64,000 bases of DNA. Source: Pseudomonadota bacterium (GTDB lineage: Bacteria; Desulfobacterota; Binatia; Binatales; Binataceae). The notes beneath the pieces were generated by a model. It did no database searches and was not told where the DNA came from. It saw nothing but the letters and a program-made list of their open reading frames with translations. Location of the stretch: NCBI GenBank assembly GCA_021325025.1, contig JAJPHZ010000010.1, positions 1 through 64,000 of the forward strand, in the 5' to 3' direction. Shown in pieces: positions 25,468 through 34,957 of the stretch; position 1 is the first letter of the stretch, and every line of letters starts with the position of its first letter. A program made the position numbers and the translations under genes.

Positions 25468-28272
25468 ATGGATCGCAAAGCACGTACTGATGCCGAATAC
25501 TTTCGCCTGACCACCGGGATGGGCCGTAACGAGAGCTGGCGGCGATGGGGGCCGTTTCTGTCCGACCGCCAATGGGCCACCGTGCGCGAGGATTACTCGC
25601 CCGGCGGCAGCGCCTGGGAATACTTTCCGCACGACCACGCGCGCAGCCGCGCCTATCGATGGGGCGAAGACGGCCTGCTCGGCATCTGCGATCGCCGCGC
25701 CAGGCTGTGCTTCGCCGTCGCGCTGTGGAACGGGCGCGATGCGATCCTCAAGGAGCGGCTGTTCGGGCTGACCGGCAACGAGGGCAATCACGGCGAGGAC
25801 GTCAAGGAATGCTATTTTTACCTGGACGCGACGCCCACCGCTTCCTATCTAAAGGCGCTGTACAAATACCCGCAGGCTGAGTTTCCCTACGCCCGGTTAG
25901 TGGAGGAAAATCGCCGCCGCGGACGCAAGGATCCCGAATTCGAACTGCTCGACACCGGCGTGTTCGACGGCGATCGCTATTTCGACGTCTTTGTCGAGTA
26001 TGCGAAAGCTTCGCCCGAGGACATCCTGATCAGAATCACGGCCTGCAATCGCGCTTGCGAACCCGCACCGCTTCATCTGCTGCCTAACCTGTGGTTTCGC
26101 AACACCTGGTCATGGGGCCGCGACGGCGACGATTACTGGGAGCGGCCCGTCATCTGGCAGCCCGATCCCGGTGCGGTGCGCGCCGAACACGAGGCGCTGG
26201 GTAATTACATATTTTACGCCGCGCCCGGACCCGGCGGTGAGCATCCGCAATGGCTGTTCACCGAAAACGAAAGCAACGCCAGGCGGCTTTGGGGAGTCAA
26301 TACACAGGGCTACTTCAAGGACGCGTTCCATCGATATGTCATCGATGGCGAGCACGATGCGGTCAATCCCGATCAGACGGGCACAAAAACCGCCGCCTGG
26401 TACAGCCTTGTCGTTCCGGCACGCGGCGAGATCACCGTTCGGATGCGCTTGACTGCGGAGGCTGAGGCGGAAACGGACCCGTTCGCCAAGAACTTCGATG
26501 AGATTTTCGCGCAACGCAAGCGCGAGGCCGATGAGTTTTACGAAGGCCTCCATCGCGCCGTGGCGCCGCAGTTCCTCGAGCGTGCCCGGAATGCACAAGC
26601 CGGAGCCGGCAACGGTCAGCGCCGCGGCGCGGACTGGCTTCCGGTGTTTGCCGACGATGAGCTAAACGTCGTGCGCCAAGCGATGGCGGGTCTTATCTGG
26701 AGCTGCCAGTTTTACCACTTCGTTGTCGGCGACTGGCTGGAAGGCGACCCCAACCAGCCGCCGCCTCCGCCGCAGCGCCTGGAAGGGCGCAACCGCGACT
26801 GGGGCCATCTTTACTGCCGCGACGTAATGTCGATGCCCGACAAGTGGGAGTACCCGTGGTTCGCGGCCTGGGACCTCGCCTTCCACACCATCGCTTACGC
26901 GCCGATCGACCCTGAGTTCGCCAAGCGCCAGCTCGAGCTGGTCATGTCCGAGCGCTTCATGCATCCCAACGGCCAGATTCCCGCCTATGAATGGGCGTTC
27001 GGCGACGTCAACCCGCCGGTCCACGGATGGGCGGCCTACCGGCTGTATAAGAGCATCAAGATGTTCGGCGGCGAAGAGGACCGGCTGTTCTTGTCGCGCG
27101 CCTTTCAGAAGCTCCTGCTCGGCTTTACCTGGTGGGTCAACCGCAAGGACCCTGAAGGCAACAACATCTTTGCCGGCGGCTTTTTGGGCCTGGACAACAT
27201 CGGCGCCTTCGACCGCTCCAGGCCGCTGCCCGGCGGCGGTCAGCTACAGCAGGCGGACGGCACTGCATGGATGGCATTTTACTGCGCCAACCTGCTGACC
27301 ATCGCGCTGGAACTCGCCTATCACGACCCGGCCTACGAAGATATCGCGTACAAGTTCTTCGAGCATTTCACCGCGATTGTTTCGGCGATCAACAAGATCG
27401 GCGGCGAGGGACTGTGGAACGAGGAGGATGGCTTTTATTACGACCACCTGGTGGTTGATAAGCGCAAGATCCCGCTCAAGGTGCGCTCGATGGTTGGACT
27501 CATCCCGGTGCTGGCAGCCGCGGTTTTGGAAAGCGACACCGTGATGAAATTGCCCGATTTGGTGCGGCGGATCCGCTGGTTCATGCGCAAGCGCCCCCGG
27601 CTCATGAAGCATCTGAGCTTGATCGAGCAGGCGGGCTCCGCGCACCCGATGCGTGCGCTGCTGGCCATTCCCACCCGCGAGCAGTTAATCCGCGTGCTGC
27701 GCTACGTGCTGGATGAGGAGGAGTTTTTGTCGCCATACGGGATTCGCTCGATCTCCAGGTATCACGCCAAACATCCGTTCGTGTTCCACGCAGACGGGCA
27801 GGAATACCGCGTCGACTACCAGCCGGCTGAGTCCAACACCGCGCTGTTCGGCGGAAACTCCAACTGGCGCGGGCCGATTTGGTTTCCGATCAATTACCTG
27901 CTGATCGAAACACTTGAGATCTACTATTTGTTTTATGGCGACGAACTGAAGGTCGAATGCCCGACCGGGTCGGGGCGGATGATGAACCTGATGGAGGTCG
28001 CACACGAGCTGGGCCGCCGTCTGGGCAGCCTGTTCCTGCCCGATGTCAACGGGCGGCGGCCCTGCCATGGCGACGACGCGCGTTTCGCCAACGATCCCCA
28101 CTGGAAGGACCTGGTGCTGTTTTACGAGTACTTCCACGGCGATAACGGACGCGGCCTGGGCGCCAACCATCAGACCGGGTGGACCGCGACGGTGGTGCGC
28201 TGCTTCCATCGCGCCGCCGAGCGCTTCCAGCGCTTCCAGTTCGAGCCCCACGAGGCCTTCCCCGACGCATGA
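25468..28272 (+). CDS. MGH1-like/GH63 family glycosidase
   Basis: The 934-residue protein has the look of the MGH1-like/GH63 (alpha/alpha)6-barrel glycosidases. An N-terminal beta-rich part (WGPFLSDRQWATVREDY, ICDRRARLCFAVALWNG) is followed by the barrel with WEYPWFAAWDLAFH, GQIPAYEWAFGDVNPP and SNWRGPIWFPINYLL. Many tryptophan and acidic residues line this region. Relatives act on glucosides such as glucosylglycerate, mannosylglycerate or trehalose-like solutes, so a role in compatible-solute or storage sugar turnover is possible. No signal peptide is present. The gene stands alone, 92 bp after HpaB, and is followed by the structured repeat region. I could not assign the catalytic acids with certainty. 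Confidence 0.75.
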   Translation: MDRKARTDAEYFRLTTGMGRNESWRRWGPFLSDRQWATVREDYSPGGSAWEYFPHDHARSRAYRWGEDGLLGICDRRARLCFAVALWNGRDAILKERLFGLTGNEGNHGEDVKECYFYLDATPTASYLKALYKYPQAEFPYARLVEENRRRGRKDPEFELLDTGVFDGDRYFDVFVEYAKASPEDILIRITACNRACEPAPLHLLPNLWFRNTWSWGRDGDDYWERPVIWQPDPGAVRAEHEALGNYIFYAAPGPGGEHPQWLFTENESNARRLWGVNTQGYFKDAFHRYVIDGEHDAVNPDQTGTKTAAWYSLVVPARGEITVRMRLTAEAEAETDPFAKNFDEIFAQRKREADEFYEGLHRAVAPQFLERARNAQAGAGNGQRRGADWLPVFADDELNVVRQAMAGLIWSCQFYHFVVGDWLEGDPNQPPPPPQRLEGRNRDWGHLYCRDVMSMPDKWEYPWFAAWDLAFHTIAYAPIDPEFAKRQLELVMSERFMHPNGQIPAYEWAFGDVNPPVHGWAAYRLYKSIKMFGGEEDRLFLSRAFQKLLLGFTWWVNRKDPEGNNIFAGGFLGLDNIGAFDRSRPLPGGGQLQQADGTAWMAFYCANLLTIALELAYHDPAYEDIAYKFFEHFTAIVSAINKIGGEGLWNEEDGFYYDHLVVDKRKIPLKVRSMVGLIPVLAAAVLESDTVMKLPDLVRRIRWFMRKRPRLMKHLSLIEQAGSAHPMRALLAIPTREQLIRVLRYVLDEEEFLSPYGIRSISRYHAKHPFVFHADGQEYRVDYQPAESNTALFGGNSNWRGPIWFPINYLLIETLEIYYLFYGDELKVECPTGSGRMMNLMEVAHELGRRLGSLFLPDVNGRRPCHGDDARFANDPHWKDLVLFYEYFHGDNGRGLGANHQTGWTATVVRCFHRAAERFQRFQFEPHEAFPDA

Positions 28273-28463
28273 AGCTGACCTGTTGGGGAACCCTCGTTTC
28301 GGGATGCCGGATTTCTGCTCGCAGTGTACCTGCGCCCTATCAAGAAACTGGCGGTGGACTCACCCACGATCTGAGATCACCAAAGGAAGAACGACCTCCG
28401 TGCCTGCAACGTGGCGCCGCTCTGCTGAGACTGTCGATTCCATCGACAGCGCAATGTAAGCCA

Positions 28464-28670
28464 GGATTTTGATGTCCTCTTCCGGAAAGGGAGAGGATTG
28501 AGGTGAGGACCCTTCGCGTGGCGCTATTTTTCGGCGCCGCGCTTAAGATTTTGATGCCTGGCGCCCCAAGCTGCGCCAGGTGCTGAGGACCCTCACCCGG
28601 CGCTGCGCACCGGCTTCTCGTCCGGGAGAGGCCAATCCACCCCTGGCGGTCCGAAAATCGACCGTCTCTT
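28464..28670 (-). repeat. Structured ~205-bp dispersed repeat, copy A
   Basis: Read on the minus strand, this segment aligns along its whole length with 36261-36463. Shared blocks include GGATTGGCCTCTCCCGGA, CCAGGCATCAAAA and AGGACATCAAA. It contains several hairpins, among them GGCGC/GCGCC around an A-rich loop, and CCTGGCGC with GCGCCAGG. Apart from this repeat, the gap 28273-28828 holds only a related CTCACCCGGCGC fragment; I see no gene in it. Confidence 0.8.
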
Positions 28671-28828
28671 CTGCCAGAGTTTCATCCATCAGGGTGCGCA
28701 ACGCGCATGATCAACCTACCCGCAGAGCGATTTTGGTAGCGCAAACTCGCTCCGCGGCCTCTCCCAGTTTGCGCCTGCGGACAGTCCGTAGAGGCCAGCC
28801 TGGTCACTGACAACCGTTATTCTTGGGA

Positions 28829-30034
28829 TCAGTTCGCCTTGGAGTCGTGGACCTCGGACCGCGCTTGGTCTTGGGCGTGCTCGCGGGCGGCTTTCTTTTC
28901 CAGGTATTCCTCGGTGGCGAGCCGGACGCCGATTCCGCCACGCTCCGACAGCTTGGCGCGCCGCTCCACCGTCCATCGCCATGAATATGGGATCGAACCC
29001 AGGTTGTCGTTGAACACCGGAGCGACGTAGCGGGCGAACAGCTCGTAGGAACGGCGGGTCTTCTCGCGCGTGGTCCAGTCCACTGCCATGTTGAGGTAGC
29101 CGCCGAAGCCGCCGCTGGCGGCTTGCAGTTCGCGGATCTTGGCGACCGCATCGTCGGGCGTGCCCAGGATCACGCCGCCTTCCTCGGCCAACTGCTCGAT
29201 CGGCATCGCGTCGATGGCGCCGGGCTGGCCGGGCGTGGCCTGACGCGTGGGCACCGCGAAGTACTGCTGAACCAGGACGTTGCCCACATCGCGCACATCG
29301 CGCAGCGCCTCCTGGCGCGATTCGGCCAGATGAAAGGGCAGCGTCAGGCGCCAATCCTTGCGGTCGACCGTATTGCCGAATTCGGCCGCCGTTTCCTCCA
29401 CGATCGCCCATCGGTCGCGCAGCTCGCCGAACCCGCGCACGAAGCCCAGCAGCGTCAGCAGCCCGACTCCCAGCTCGCCCGCCGCCATCATCCCCGACGG
29501 AGAAAAAAGGCTTGCCACGAACATCGGCATATGGGGCTTCTGAAACGGCTTGACCTGCAGGTGAGCATCGTTGAGCGTGAACCACGAGCCCTCGATCGTA
29601 ACGCCGCCCTCTTCCGTGAACAGCCGCTTGATCGCCTTGACCCCCTCGATCAGCCGCTTGCGCTGCGTGGCCGGATCGATGCCGAGCATGTAGGCGTCGC
29701 CGGGCAGCGCGCCCGGGCCGCATCCGAGAATGACGCGGCCGCGCGTCATCTGGTCGAGCATCGCGTAGCGGTTGGCGATATGAAACGGATGGTGGTAGGG
29801 GACGCTGACCACACCCGACCCCAGCCGGATGCGGCGCGTGCGCTGCGCGGCGGCGGCGATGAAGATGTCGGGCGACGGGATGATCTCCCATCCGGCGGAA
29901 TGATGCTCGCCGACATAGGCTTCGTCGTAGCCCAACTCATCGAGCCATTCGATCAGCTCCAGGTCGCGCTCATAGGCCAGCGCCGGATCCTGTCCGGGCG
30001 GATGAAACGGGGGAAGGAAAATGCCGAATTTCAT
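28829..30034 (-). CDS. LLM class flavin-dependent oxidoreductase
   Basis: This 401-residue luciferase-like protein begins MKFGIFLPPFHPPGQDP and has DEAYVGEHHSAGWEI, RRIRLGSGVVSVPYHHP and RVILGCGPGALPGD, the usual strands and phosphate-binding loop for FMN or F420. A serine-rich VASLFSPSGMMAAGELG follows. It is about 45 residues longer than the related protein at 18197-19264, mainly at the C-terminus, which ends in a charged tail. The gene is divergent from a DUF3237 gene and near SDR, MFS and amidohydrolase genes, so a catabolic oxygenase is likely; the substrate is unknown. Confidence 0.88.
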   Translation of the reverse strand: MKFGIFLPPFHPPGQDPALAYERDLELIEWLDELGYDEAYVGEHHSAGWEIIPSPDIFIAAAAQRTRRIRLGSGVVSVPYHHPFHIANRYAMLDQMTRGRVILGCGPGALPGDAYMLGIDPATQRKRLIEGVKAIKRLFTEEGGVTIEGSWFTLNDAHLQVKPFQKPHMPMFVASLFSPSGMMAAGELGVGLLTLLGFVRGFGELRDRWAIVEETAAEFGNTVDRKDWRLTLPFHLAESRQEALRDVRDVGNVLVQQYFAVPTRQATPGQPGAIDAMPIEQLAEEGGVILGTPDDAVAKIRELQAASGGFGGYLNMAVDWTTREKTRRSYELFARYVAPVFNDNLGSIPYSWRWTVERRAKLSERGGIGVRLATEEYLEKKAAREHAQDQARSEVHDSKAN

Positions 30035-30216
30035 TTAGCGCGTGACCTCCTTGGGCGCTGCCTGGGCTTTGCGCGCTGGCGGGCGCAAAGCCGCCGCATT
30101 ATCGCGCACAACATCCCTGATGTCGAGCCGCACCTGCGCGCCGCGGACTTGCGCTTGCAGGCGATTCATAAATACTTTGTCTCGCTTTCATCGCGGCGCA
30201 CAAGGAGGACCGGCGC

Positions 30217-30654
30217 ATGGCAACTATCGAGGTCAGGCTGCTCTTTTCCGTGGAGATGCAGGTCGAGGACCGGGCCGAGCTGATCGGCGCCATCGCGCAG
30301 GGCACGCGCTCGATCGGCTACGTCAGCGGGCGCTTCGAAGGTCCTGGCATCAAGGGCACCATCAAGGCCTGCGATTGGTTTCTTACCCGCTCCGACGGCA
30401 TCGGCGAAGCGGACGTGCGCGGTACGATGCAGACCGACGACGGGGCGCTGATTTACATGCGCTACAACGGTCTGCTCGATTTCCGCGGCACGGCCGGCGC
30501 CACACCAACCTCGGGCACCACCGAGGTACGCACCGCGGTGCGATTCGAGACCGGCGCGCCACGCTACCAGGAGTTGAATTGCGTGCAGGCCATAGGCATC
30601 GGCGAGATCGGCTTCGATACCGGCACCATCAGGTACAACATCTACGCACTTTAA
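30217..30654 (+). CDS. DUF3237 domain-containing protein
   Basis: This 145-residue protein matches DUF3237, a small beta-barrel family of unknown activity found with aromatic and terpenoid catabolic genes. It shows LLFSVEMQVEDRAELIGAIA at the start, SGRFEGPGIKGTI (the conserved FxGPxLxG motif), GADW-like CDWFLTRSDG, and FETGAPRYQELN near the end. A strong AAGGAGG lies ten bases before the ATG at 30217. It faces a luciferase-like oxidoreductase gene divergently and may share control with it. Confidence 0.82.
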   Translation: MATIEVRLLFSVEMQVEDRAELIGAIAQGTRSIGYVSGRFEGPGIKGTIKACDWFLTRSDGIGEADVRGTMQTDDGALIYMRYNGLLDFRGTAGATPTSGTTEVRTAVRFETGAPRYQELNCVQAIGIGEIGFDTGTIRYNIYAL

Positions 30655-30736
30655 CGGCGGCGCCGCCGCGCCCGTTCCACATCCTGCGGCGCCATCGGGT
30701 TCATCGCACTGCGCATCGATCACGCCCGGCTCTGCT

Positions 30737-31546
30737 TCAAGACTTTCTTGATTCGAACGACGGCCCCGAGAAGGCGCCGGCTTGCGGAAACTCGAACCGC
30801 GCCATCGCCACGTTGGAACCGCCGTCGACTACCATCGCCGTGCCGGTGATCCAGCGCGACTCGTCGCTGGCCAGGAACAGCACCAGGTCGGCGATGTCCT
30901 CGGGCGTTCCCAGGCGTCCGAGCGGGATGCCGCGCGAGGCCAAATCCGGCCTGAAGGTGCCCGCCACCAGCGGCGTATCGATGCCGCCGGGGCAGATGCA
31001 ATTGACGCGGATGTTGTCTTTGCCCAACTCGGCAGCGGCAGTTTGCGTCAGGCCTACCACCGCGAACTTGGCGGCGGTATAGGCCGGCAGACCCGGCACG
31101 CCGTGCAAGCCCGCCAGCGAAGAGGTCGATATGATCGACCCGCCGCCGCTCTTGCGCATCGGCTTGACCGAATGCTTGATCCCGAAGAACACCGAGCGCG
31201 CCAGCACGGCCAGCGTGCGGTCCCAGTCCTCGGCCTTGATGTCTTCGATATAGCCCAACGCGCCCAGCACGCCGGCGTTGTTGTAGGTGATGTCGAGCCG
31301 GCCGTACTGACGCATCGCGCGGTCCACCATCGCCGCGATGTCCTCTTCGCGGGTGACGTCGGTGCGCTGAAAGACCGCGCTGCCGCCGGCCGCGGCAATC
31401 TCGGAGACGACCAGTTCGCCGCCCTGCGAGTTGAGGTCGGCGACCACCACCTTGGCGCCCTCCGTGGCAAAGCGAATTGCCGTTGCGCGGCCCATGCCGC
31501 TGGCAGCTCCCGTAATCACAGCCACTTTGTTTTCGAGCCGTCCCAT
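30737..31546 (-). CDS. SDR family oxidoreductase
   Basis: This 269-residue short-chain dehydrogenase has TGAASGMGRATA at the nucleotide-binding turn, DLNSQGG at the second strand, YNNAGVLG, the catalytic serine in STSSLAG and the catalytic YTAAK motif, then CICPGGIDTPL. All active-site residues are in place. The start is ATG 31546, which opens straight on the Rossmann fold. Directly upstream on the same strand is an MFS transporter, 38 bp away, so uptake and oxidation of one substrate is a reasonable guess. The substrate is not known. Confidence 0.87.
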   Translation of the reverse strand: MGRLENKVAVITGAASGMGRATAIRFATEGAKVVVADLNSQGGELVVSEIAAAGGSAVFQRTDVTREEDIAAMVDRAMRQYGRLDITYNNAGVLGALGYIEDIKAEDWDRTLAVLARSVFFGIKHSVKPMRKSGGGSIISTSSLAGLHGVPGLPAYTAAKFAVVGLTQTAAAELGKDNIRVNCICPGGIDTPLVAGTFRPDLASRGIPLGRLGTPEDIADLVLFLASDESRWITGTAMVVDGGSNVAMARFEFPQAGAFSGPSFESRKS

Positions 31547-31584
31547 TGACGCGTCCTCCCACGCATCTGAAGTCTGAGCTCCAC

Positions 31585-32835
31585 CTAATGGCCGACCGCG
31601 CGCAGTGCCGAGGCCGGAATTGCTTCGACGCCCTCGGCCGGCGAGATCATGGCAACCGCAAGCGCCGCGCCGAACACCATCGCGGCGCACAACTCGAACG
31701 CGGCGGTGTAGCTGGCGGTTGCATCGAACACGGCGCCGACCAGCAACGGACCGCCGCCCACGCCGACCGTGGAACCCAATCCGATCAAGCCCCACAAAGT
31801 GCCGAAGCGGCGCAGCCCCAGTGTTTCCACCGCAACCACCGGGGTCAGCGACGAGGTGCATCCCGCGGTCAATCCGAACGCAGCGATGAAGCCCGCCAGC
31901 CACCAGGCCCAGAAATGAGAATGGCGCGCGCCCAACAGCATCAGCAGCGAACTTCCAAGCACCGCCAGCGCGCAGGGCAGCACGCGGCGGGCACTGAAAC
32001 GGTCGGCCAGCCATCCCATTGCCAGGAAACCGGCCACCGAAGTGGCGGCCTGTGCCGCCATCACCAATGCGCCATGCGCGGGGGAATAGCCGGCGTCGAT
32101 CAGAGCGGGCACCAGATGGAAAAACGTGCCGCCCAAGCCGGCCATTCCCAGCGTCTGCACCAGCGCCAGCCGCCAGAATGCGCCGGTGGCCAGCGCCGGG
32201 CCGACCTCCAGACCGGGCAGCGTCTCGACCTGCGCGGCGATGCTGGCACGGGCCGCGCCTTCGGGTCTGGTCTGCACTACCATCGCGACGGTGGGAATGA
32301 CGACTACGACGATCGGCGCGGCCAGCGCGATAAAGGTCGCGCTGAGGCCGAAATTGCGCACCAGGTAATCGGCCAGCGGCGGCATCGTGATTCCGCTGGC
32401 CGAGGCGCCTGCAACCACCACGCCCACCGCCAATCCGCGCCGGTCCTTGAACCAGTTGGCCGCCACCAGCGAGGCGGGAATGAAGGTGGCGCCGCCGACC
32501 CCGATGCCCATCGCGATATACGCCCCGACCATCGAGCCGATCGCCGCGCTCCGGCTGGCGATCAGCAGGCCGGCCGCGGCCGCGACCGCGCCGGCGCACA
32601 CCACGATGCGCGCTTCGAGGCGGTCGAGCAGGTACCCAATCAGCGGCGACGCCAGCCCCATCGCCAGGGCGAAGGCGGTCGGCACCAACGACACTTTGGC
32701 GTGATTCCAGCCAAAATGTTTCATGAAAGGAGTCAAGAAGATCGAGATGCAGTTGGTGGTGGCGCCGGAGACGAAAAAGATCGCCATGAACAGCGTCGCG
32801 ATTATCAACCAGCCCTTGCGTTCCTGCCCGGTCAT
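31585..32835 (-). CDS. MFS transporter
   Basis: This 416-residue protein is a twelve-helix major facilitator. Between helices 2 and 3 it has LIGYLLDRLEARIVV, a variant of the family A-motif, and in the second half MGWLADRFSARRVLPCAL repeats it. The many hydrophobic segments spaced by short loops fit the oxalate/formate-antiporter-like or monocarboxylate group. The start is ATG 32835. The order MFS then SDR on the minus strand suggests import of an organic acid or alcohol that the SDR handles; this is inference. Confidence 0.85.
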   Translation of the reverse strand: MTGQERKGWLIIATLFMAIFFVSGATTNCISIFLTPFMKHFGWNHAKVSLVPTAFALAMGLASPLIGYLLDRLEARIVVCAGAVAAAAGLLIASRSAAIGSMVGAYIAMGIGVGGATFIPASLVAANWFKDRRGLAVGVVVAGASASGITMPPLADYLVRNFGLSATFIALAAPIVVVVIPTVAMVVQTRPEGAARASIAAQVETLPGLEVGPALATGAFWRLALVQTLGMAGLGGTFFHLVPALIDAGYSPAHGALVMAAQAATSVAGFLAMGWLADRFSARRVLPCALAVLGSSLLMLLGARHSHFWAWWLAGFIAAFGLTAGCTSSLTPVVAVETLGLRRFGTLWGLIGLGSTVGVGGGPLLVGAVFDATASYTAAFELCAAMVFGAALAVAMISPAEGVEAIPASALRAVGH

Positions 32836-33015
32836 TGACTGCCCGCTTTCCGCATCGTGTATTGCCCGCCGGGGCGGGCGCGCCGCCCGCCGGGTAACGC
32901 TCCTCATACTCCCCACGCCGTGCCGCCGCAACGGATTTCGCCCGCCGCCGCTTGACGAAGCGCATTGCGCGGGCGCAGCGTACTGGCAGCAATCCATCGC
33001 GCGTGGAGCGTCGTC

Positions 33016-33891
33016 ATGGCAAACAGCGCAGCCGCCGGTTTTGACATCGATATCGAGGAAGTCGAATATCTGCGCCACGGCGATCGGCCGCTGATGGCGC
33101 GTATCTTCAAACCGCGCGCCAGCGGTCCCTTCCCCGCGATCATCGAAGTCCACGGCGGCGCGTGGAACCTGATGGACCGCACGGCCGACGACGCGGTCAA
33201 CGCGCCGTTGGCCAAAAGCGGCGTGGTGGTGGCGGCGCTGGATTTTCGCATGCCGCCCCTCGCGCCCTACCCCGCCTCGCTGGCCGACATCAATTACGGC
33301 ATCCGCTGGTTCAAGGCCCATGCCGGCAACTTTGGCGCCAGCCCCGATCGGGTGGGGCTGATGGGCAGCTCCAGCGGCGGCCACCAGGTGATGGTGACCG
33401 CGATGCGCCCGGACGACCCCAGGTACTGCGCGCTTGCCTTTCCTTCCGGCGCCCCGCCGGTCGACGCGGCCGTGCGCTGCGTGGTGATGCTGTGGCCGGT
33501 GATCGATCCGCTGGCGCGGTATCGCTTCGTCAAGCAGCTCAGGGAAGCCGGCAAGCCCTATCCCGATTTCGTCGATCTGCTGATCAAGATGCACGACCGT
33601 TACTGGAAGGGCGAGGAGACGATGGCCGAGGGCAATCCGGCGCTGGCCCTGAAGCGGGGCGAGCGCATGGTGTTGCCGCCCGCCTTGTATATCCAGGGAA
33701 CCAAAGACATCGTGCATCCGCGTGCCGACCTGGATCAGTTCGTCGACAACTACCGCAAGGCGGGCGGCCACCTGGAGCTGGAGATGGTGGAAGGCGAGGC
33801 CGAAGGTTTCATCATCCGCCGGCCCTCATCGGAGTCGGCGATCCGGGCGATTGGCAAAATCGTCAACTTCGTCCACGAACAGATGCGCTGA
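33016..33891 (+). CDS. Alpha/beta hydrolase (HSL/BD-FAE-like esterase)
   Basis: This 291-residue esterase has the oxyanion-hole motif EVHGGAWNLMD (HGG type, as in hormone-sensitive lipases), the nucleophile elbow LMGSSSGGHQVM, and toward the C-terminus the acid GTKDIVHPRADL. The final catalytic histidine, expected near residue 265 in EMVEGEAEGFI, is not obvious: the usual HGF/HxF is replaced by EGF, which could impair activity. The start is ATG 33016. It faces the MFS gene divergently. The substrate is unknown. Confidence 0.78.
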   Translation: MANSAAAGFDIDIEEVEYLRHGDRPLMARIFKPRASGPFPAIIEVHGGAWNLMDRTADDAVNAPLAKSGVVVAALDFRMPPLAPYPASLADINYGIRWFKAHAGNFGASPDRVGLMGSSSGGHQVMVTAMRPDDPRYCALAFPSGAPPVDAAVRCVVMLWPVIDPLARYRFVKQLREAGKPYPDFVDLLIKMHDRYWKGEETMAEGNPALALKRGERMVLPPALYIQGTKDIVHPRADLDQFVDNYRKAGGHLELEMVEGEAEGFIIRRPSSESAIRAIGKIVNFVHEQMR

Positions 33892-33923
33892 TTAACCCGC
33901 GGGCGCAGACGGGGCGGATGTCG

Positions 33924-34802
33924 CTACAGGCCAGCGCCGAGGCCCGTCATGCGCTCGCTGACCTCCCACAGGCGGCGGGCGAGGGCGAGGTCGTATGATT
34001 GCGCCGAGGAGCGCGCCGGCTTGCAATCGACGAAGTACTGGCCGCTGACCCCTTCCACTTCCGCCGACGACGCCAGGTAAATCTGCGTGACGGCGCCGCG
34101 CTCGGGGCTGCGCATGAACAGCCCAATCAGCGGCATCAGCAGCTTTGCCAGCGCGCCGTTGTTGGCGCCCAACCCGGTCGCGACCCCGCCCGGATGCGCG
34201 CAGTTGACGCTGACGCCCGAGCCTTCGAGCCGGCGCGCCAGCTCGTAGGTAAACAGGATGTTAGCCAGTTTCGACTGCGCGTAGATGCGCATCGGGCGGA
34301 AGCGGCGCGCGCCGCCCAGGTCGTCGAAATCGATCGTGCCGTGGCGATGCGCCGCGGAGGCGACGTTGACGATCCGCGCCGGCGCGCTTTGGCGCAAGCG
34401 CTCGAGCAGCAGCATCGTCAACATGAAGTAGCTGAGATGGTTGACGGCGAAGACCGCCTCAATCCCGTCGGCGGTCAGCTCGCGCCTGAGGTTGAAGACG
34501 CCGGCGTTATTGACCAGCACGTGCAGCGGCTCGCGGTCCGCGAGCAAAGCCGCCGCAAGCTCGCGAATCGACTGCTGCACCGAGAGGTCGGCGAGCATCA
34601 GCGTGACTGCGTCGTTGCCGGTGCGGTGGCGAATTTCCGCGACTATCGCTTCTCCGCGCGCGCGATTGCGGCATACCAGCGTCAGGCGCGCGCCCATGCG
34701 CGCCAACTCGATCGCGGTCACCTTGCCCAGCCCGGAACTGGCGCCGGTGATCATGCAATGCTTGCCCCAAAGTTGTCCCCCGCTATTTTCCATCAGAACC
34801 AT
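33924..34802 (-). CDS. SDR family oxidoreductase (retinol dehydrogenase-like)
   Basis: This 292-residue short-chain dehydrogenase shows MITGASSGLGKVTA, a CRNRARGEAI region after the second strand typical of NADP use, VNNAGVF, serine in VNVASAAHR, and catalytic YAQSKLANILF. The PGGVATGLG loop and the length agree with retinol-dehydrogenase/WW-oxidoreductase type proteins acting on bulky lipophilic alcohols. The ATG at 34802 is used, with a second ATG three codons in as an alternative. It converges on the esterase gene. Confidence 0.86.
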   Translation of the reverse strand: MVLMENSGGQLWGKHCMITGASSGLGKVTAIELARMGARLTLVCRNRARGEAIVAEIRHRTGNDAVTLMLADLSVQQSIRELAAALLADREPLHVLVNNAGVFNLRRELTADGIEAVFAVNHLSYFMLTMLLLERLRQSAPARIVNVASAAHRHGTIDFDDLGGARRFRPMRIYAQSKLANILFTYELARRLEGSGVSVNCAHPGGVATGLGANNGALAKLLMPLIGLFMRSPERGAVTQIYLASSAEVEGVSGQYFVDCKPARSSAQSYDLALARRLWEVSERMTGLGAGL

Positions 34803-34957
34803 TGTACGGTCACCCTGGTACGGACTGAAAGCCGCGCCGGCGCGCGGGCGGACCCATAGACAAATTCAACGAAAGGTTCATAATCCGGATGTGCCGATCC
34901 ATTGGCGACGGCAACTTTCAGGATCAGGATCAACCTGGCGCAGGGGAGAAATCACAG

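Noticed and set aside
30737-32992. A continuous long minus-strand frame joining the SDR and upstream sequence
   Set aside because: Only the part from 31546 downward reads as an SDR; the rest is a shadow of the MFS gene in another frame.
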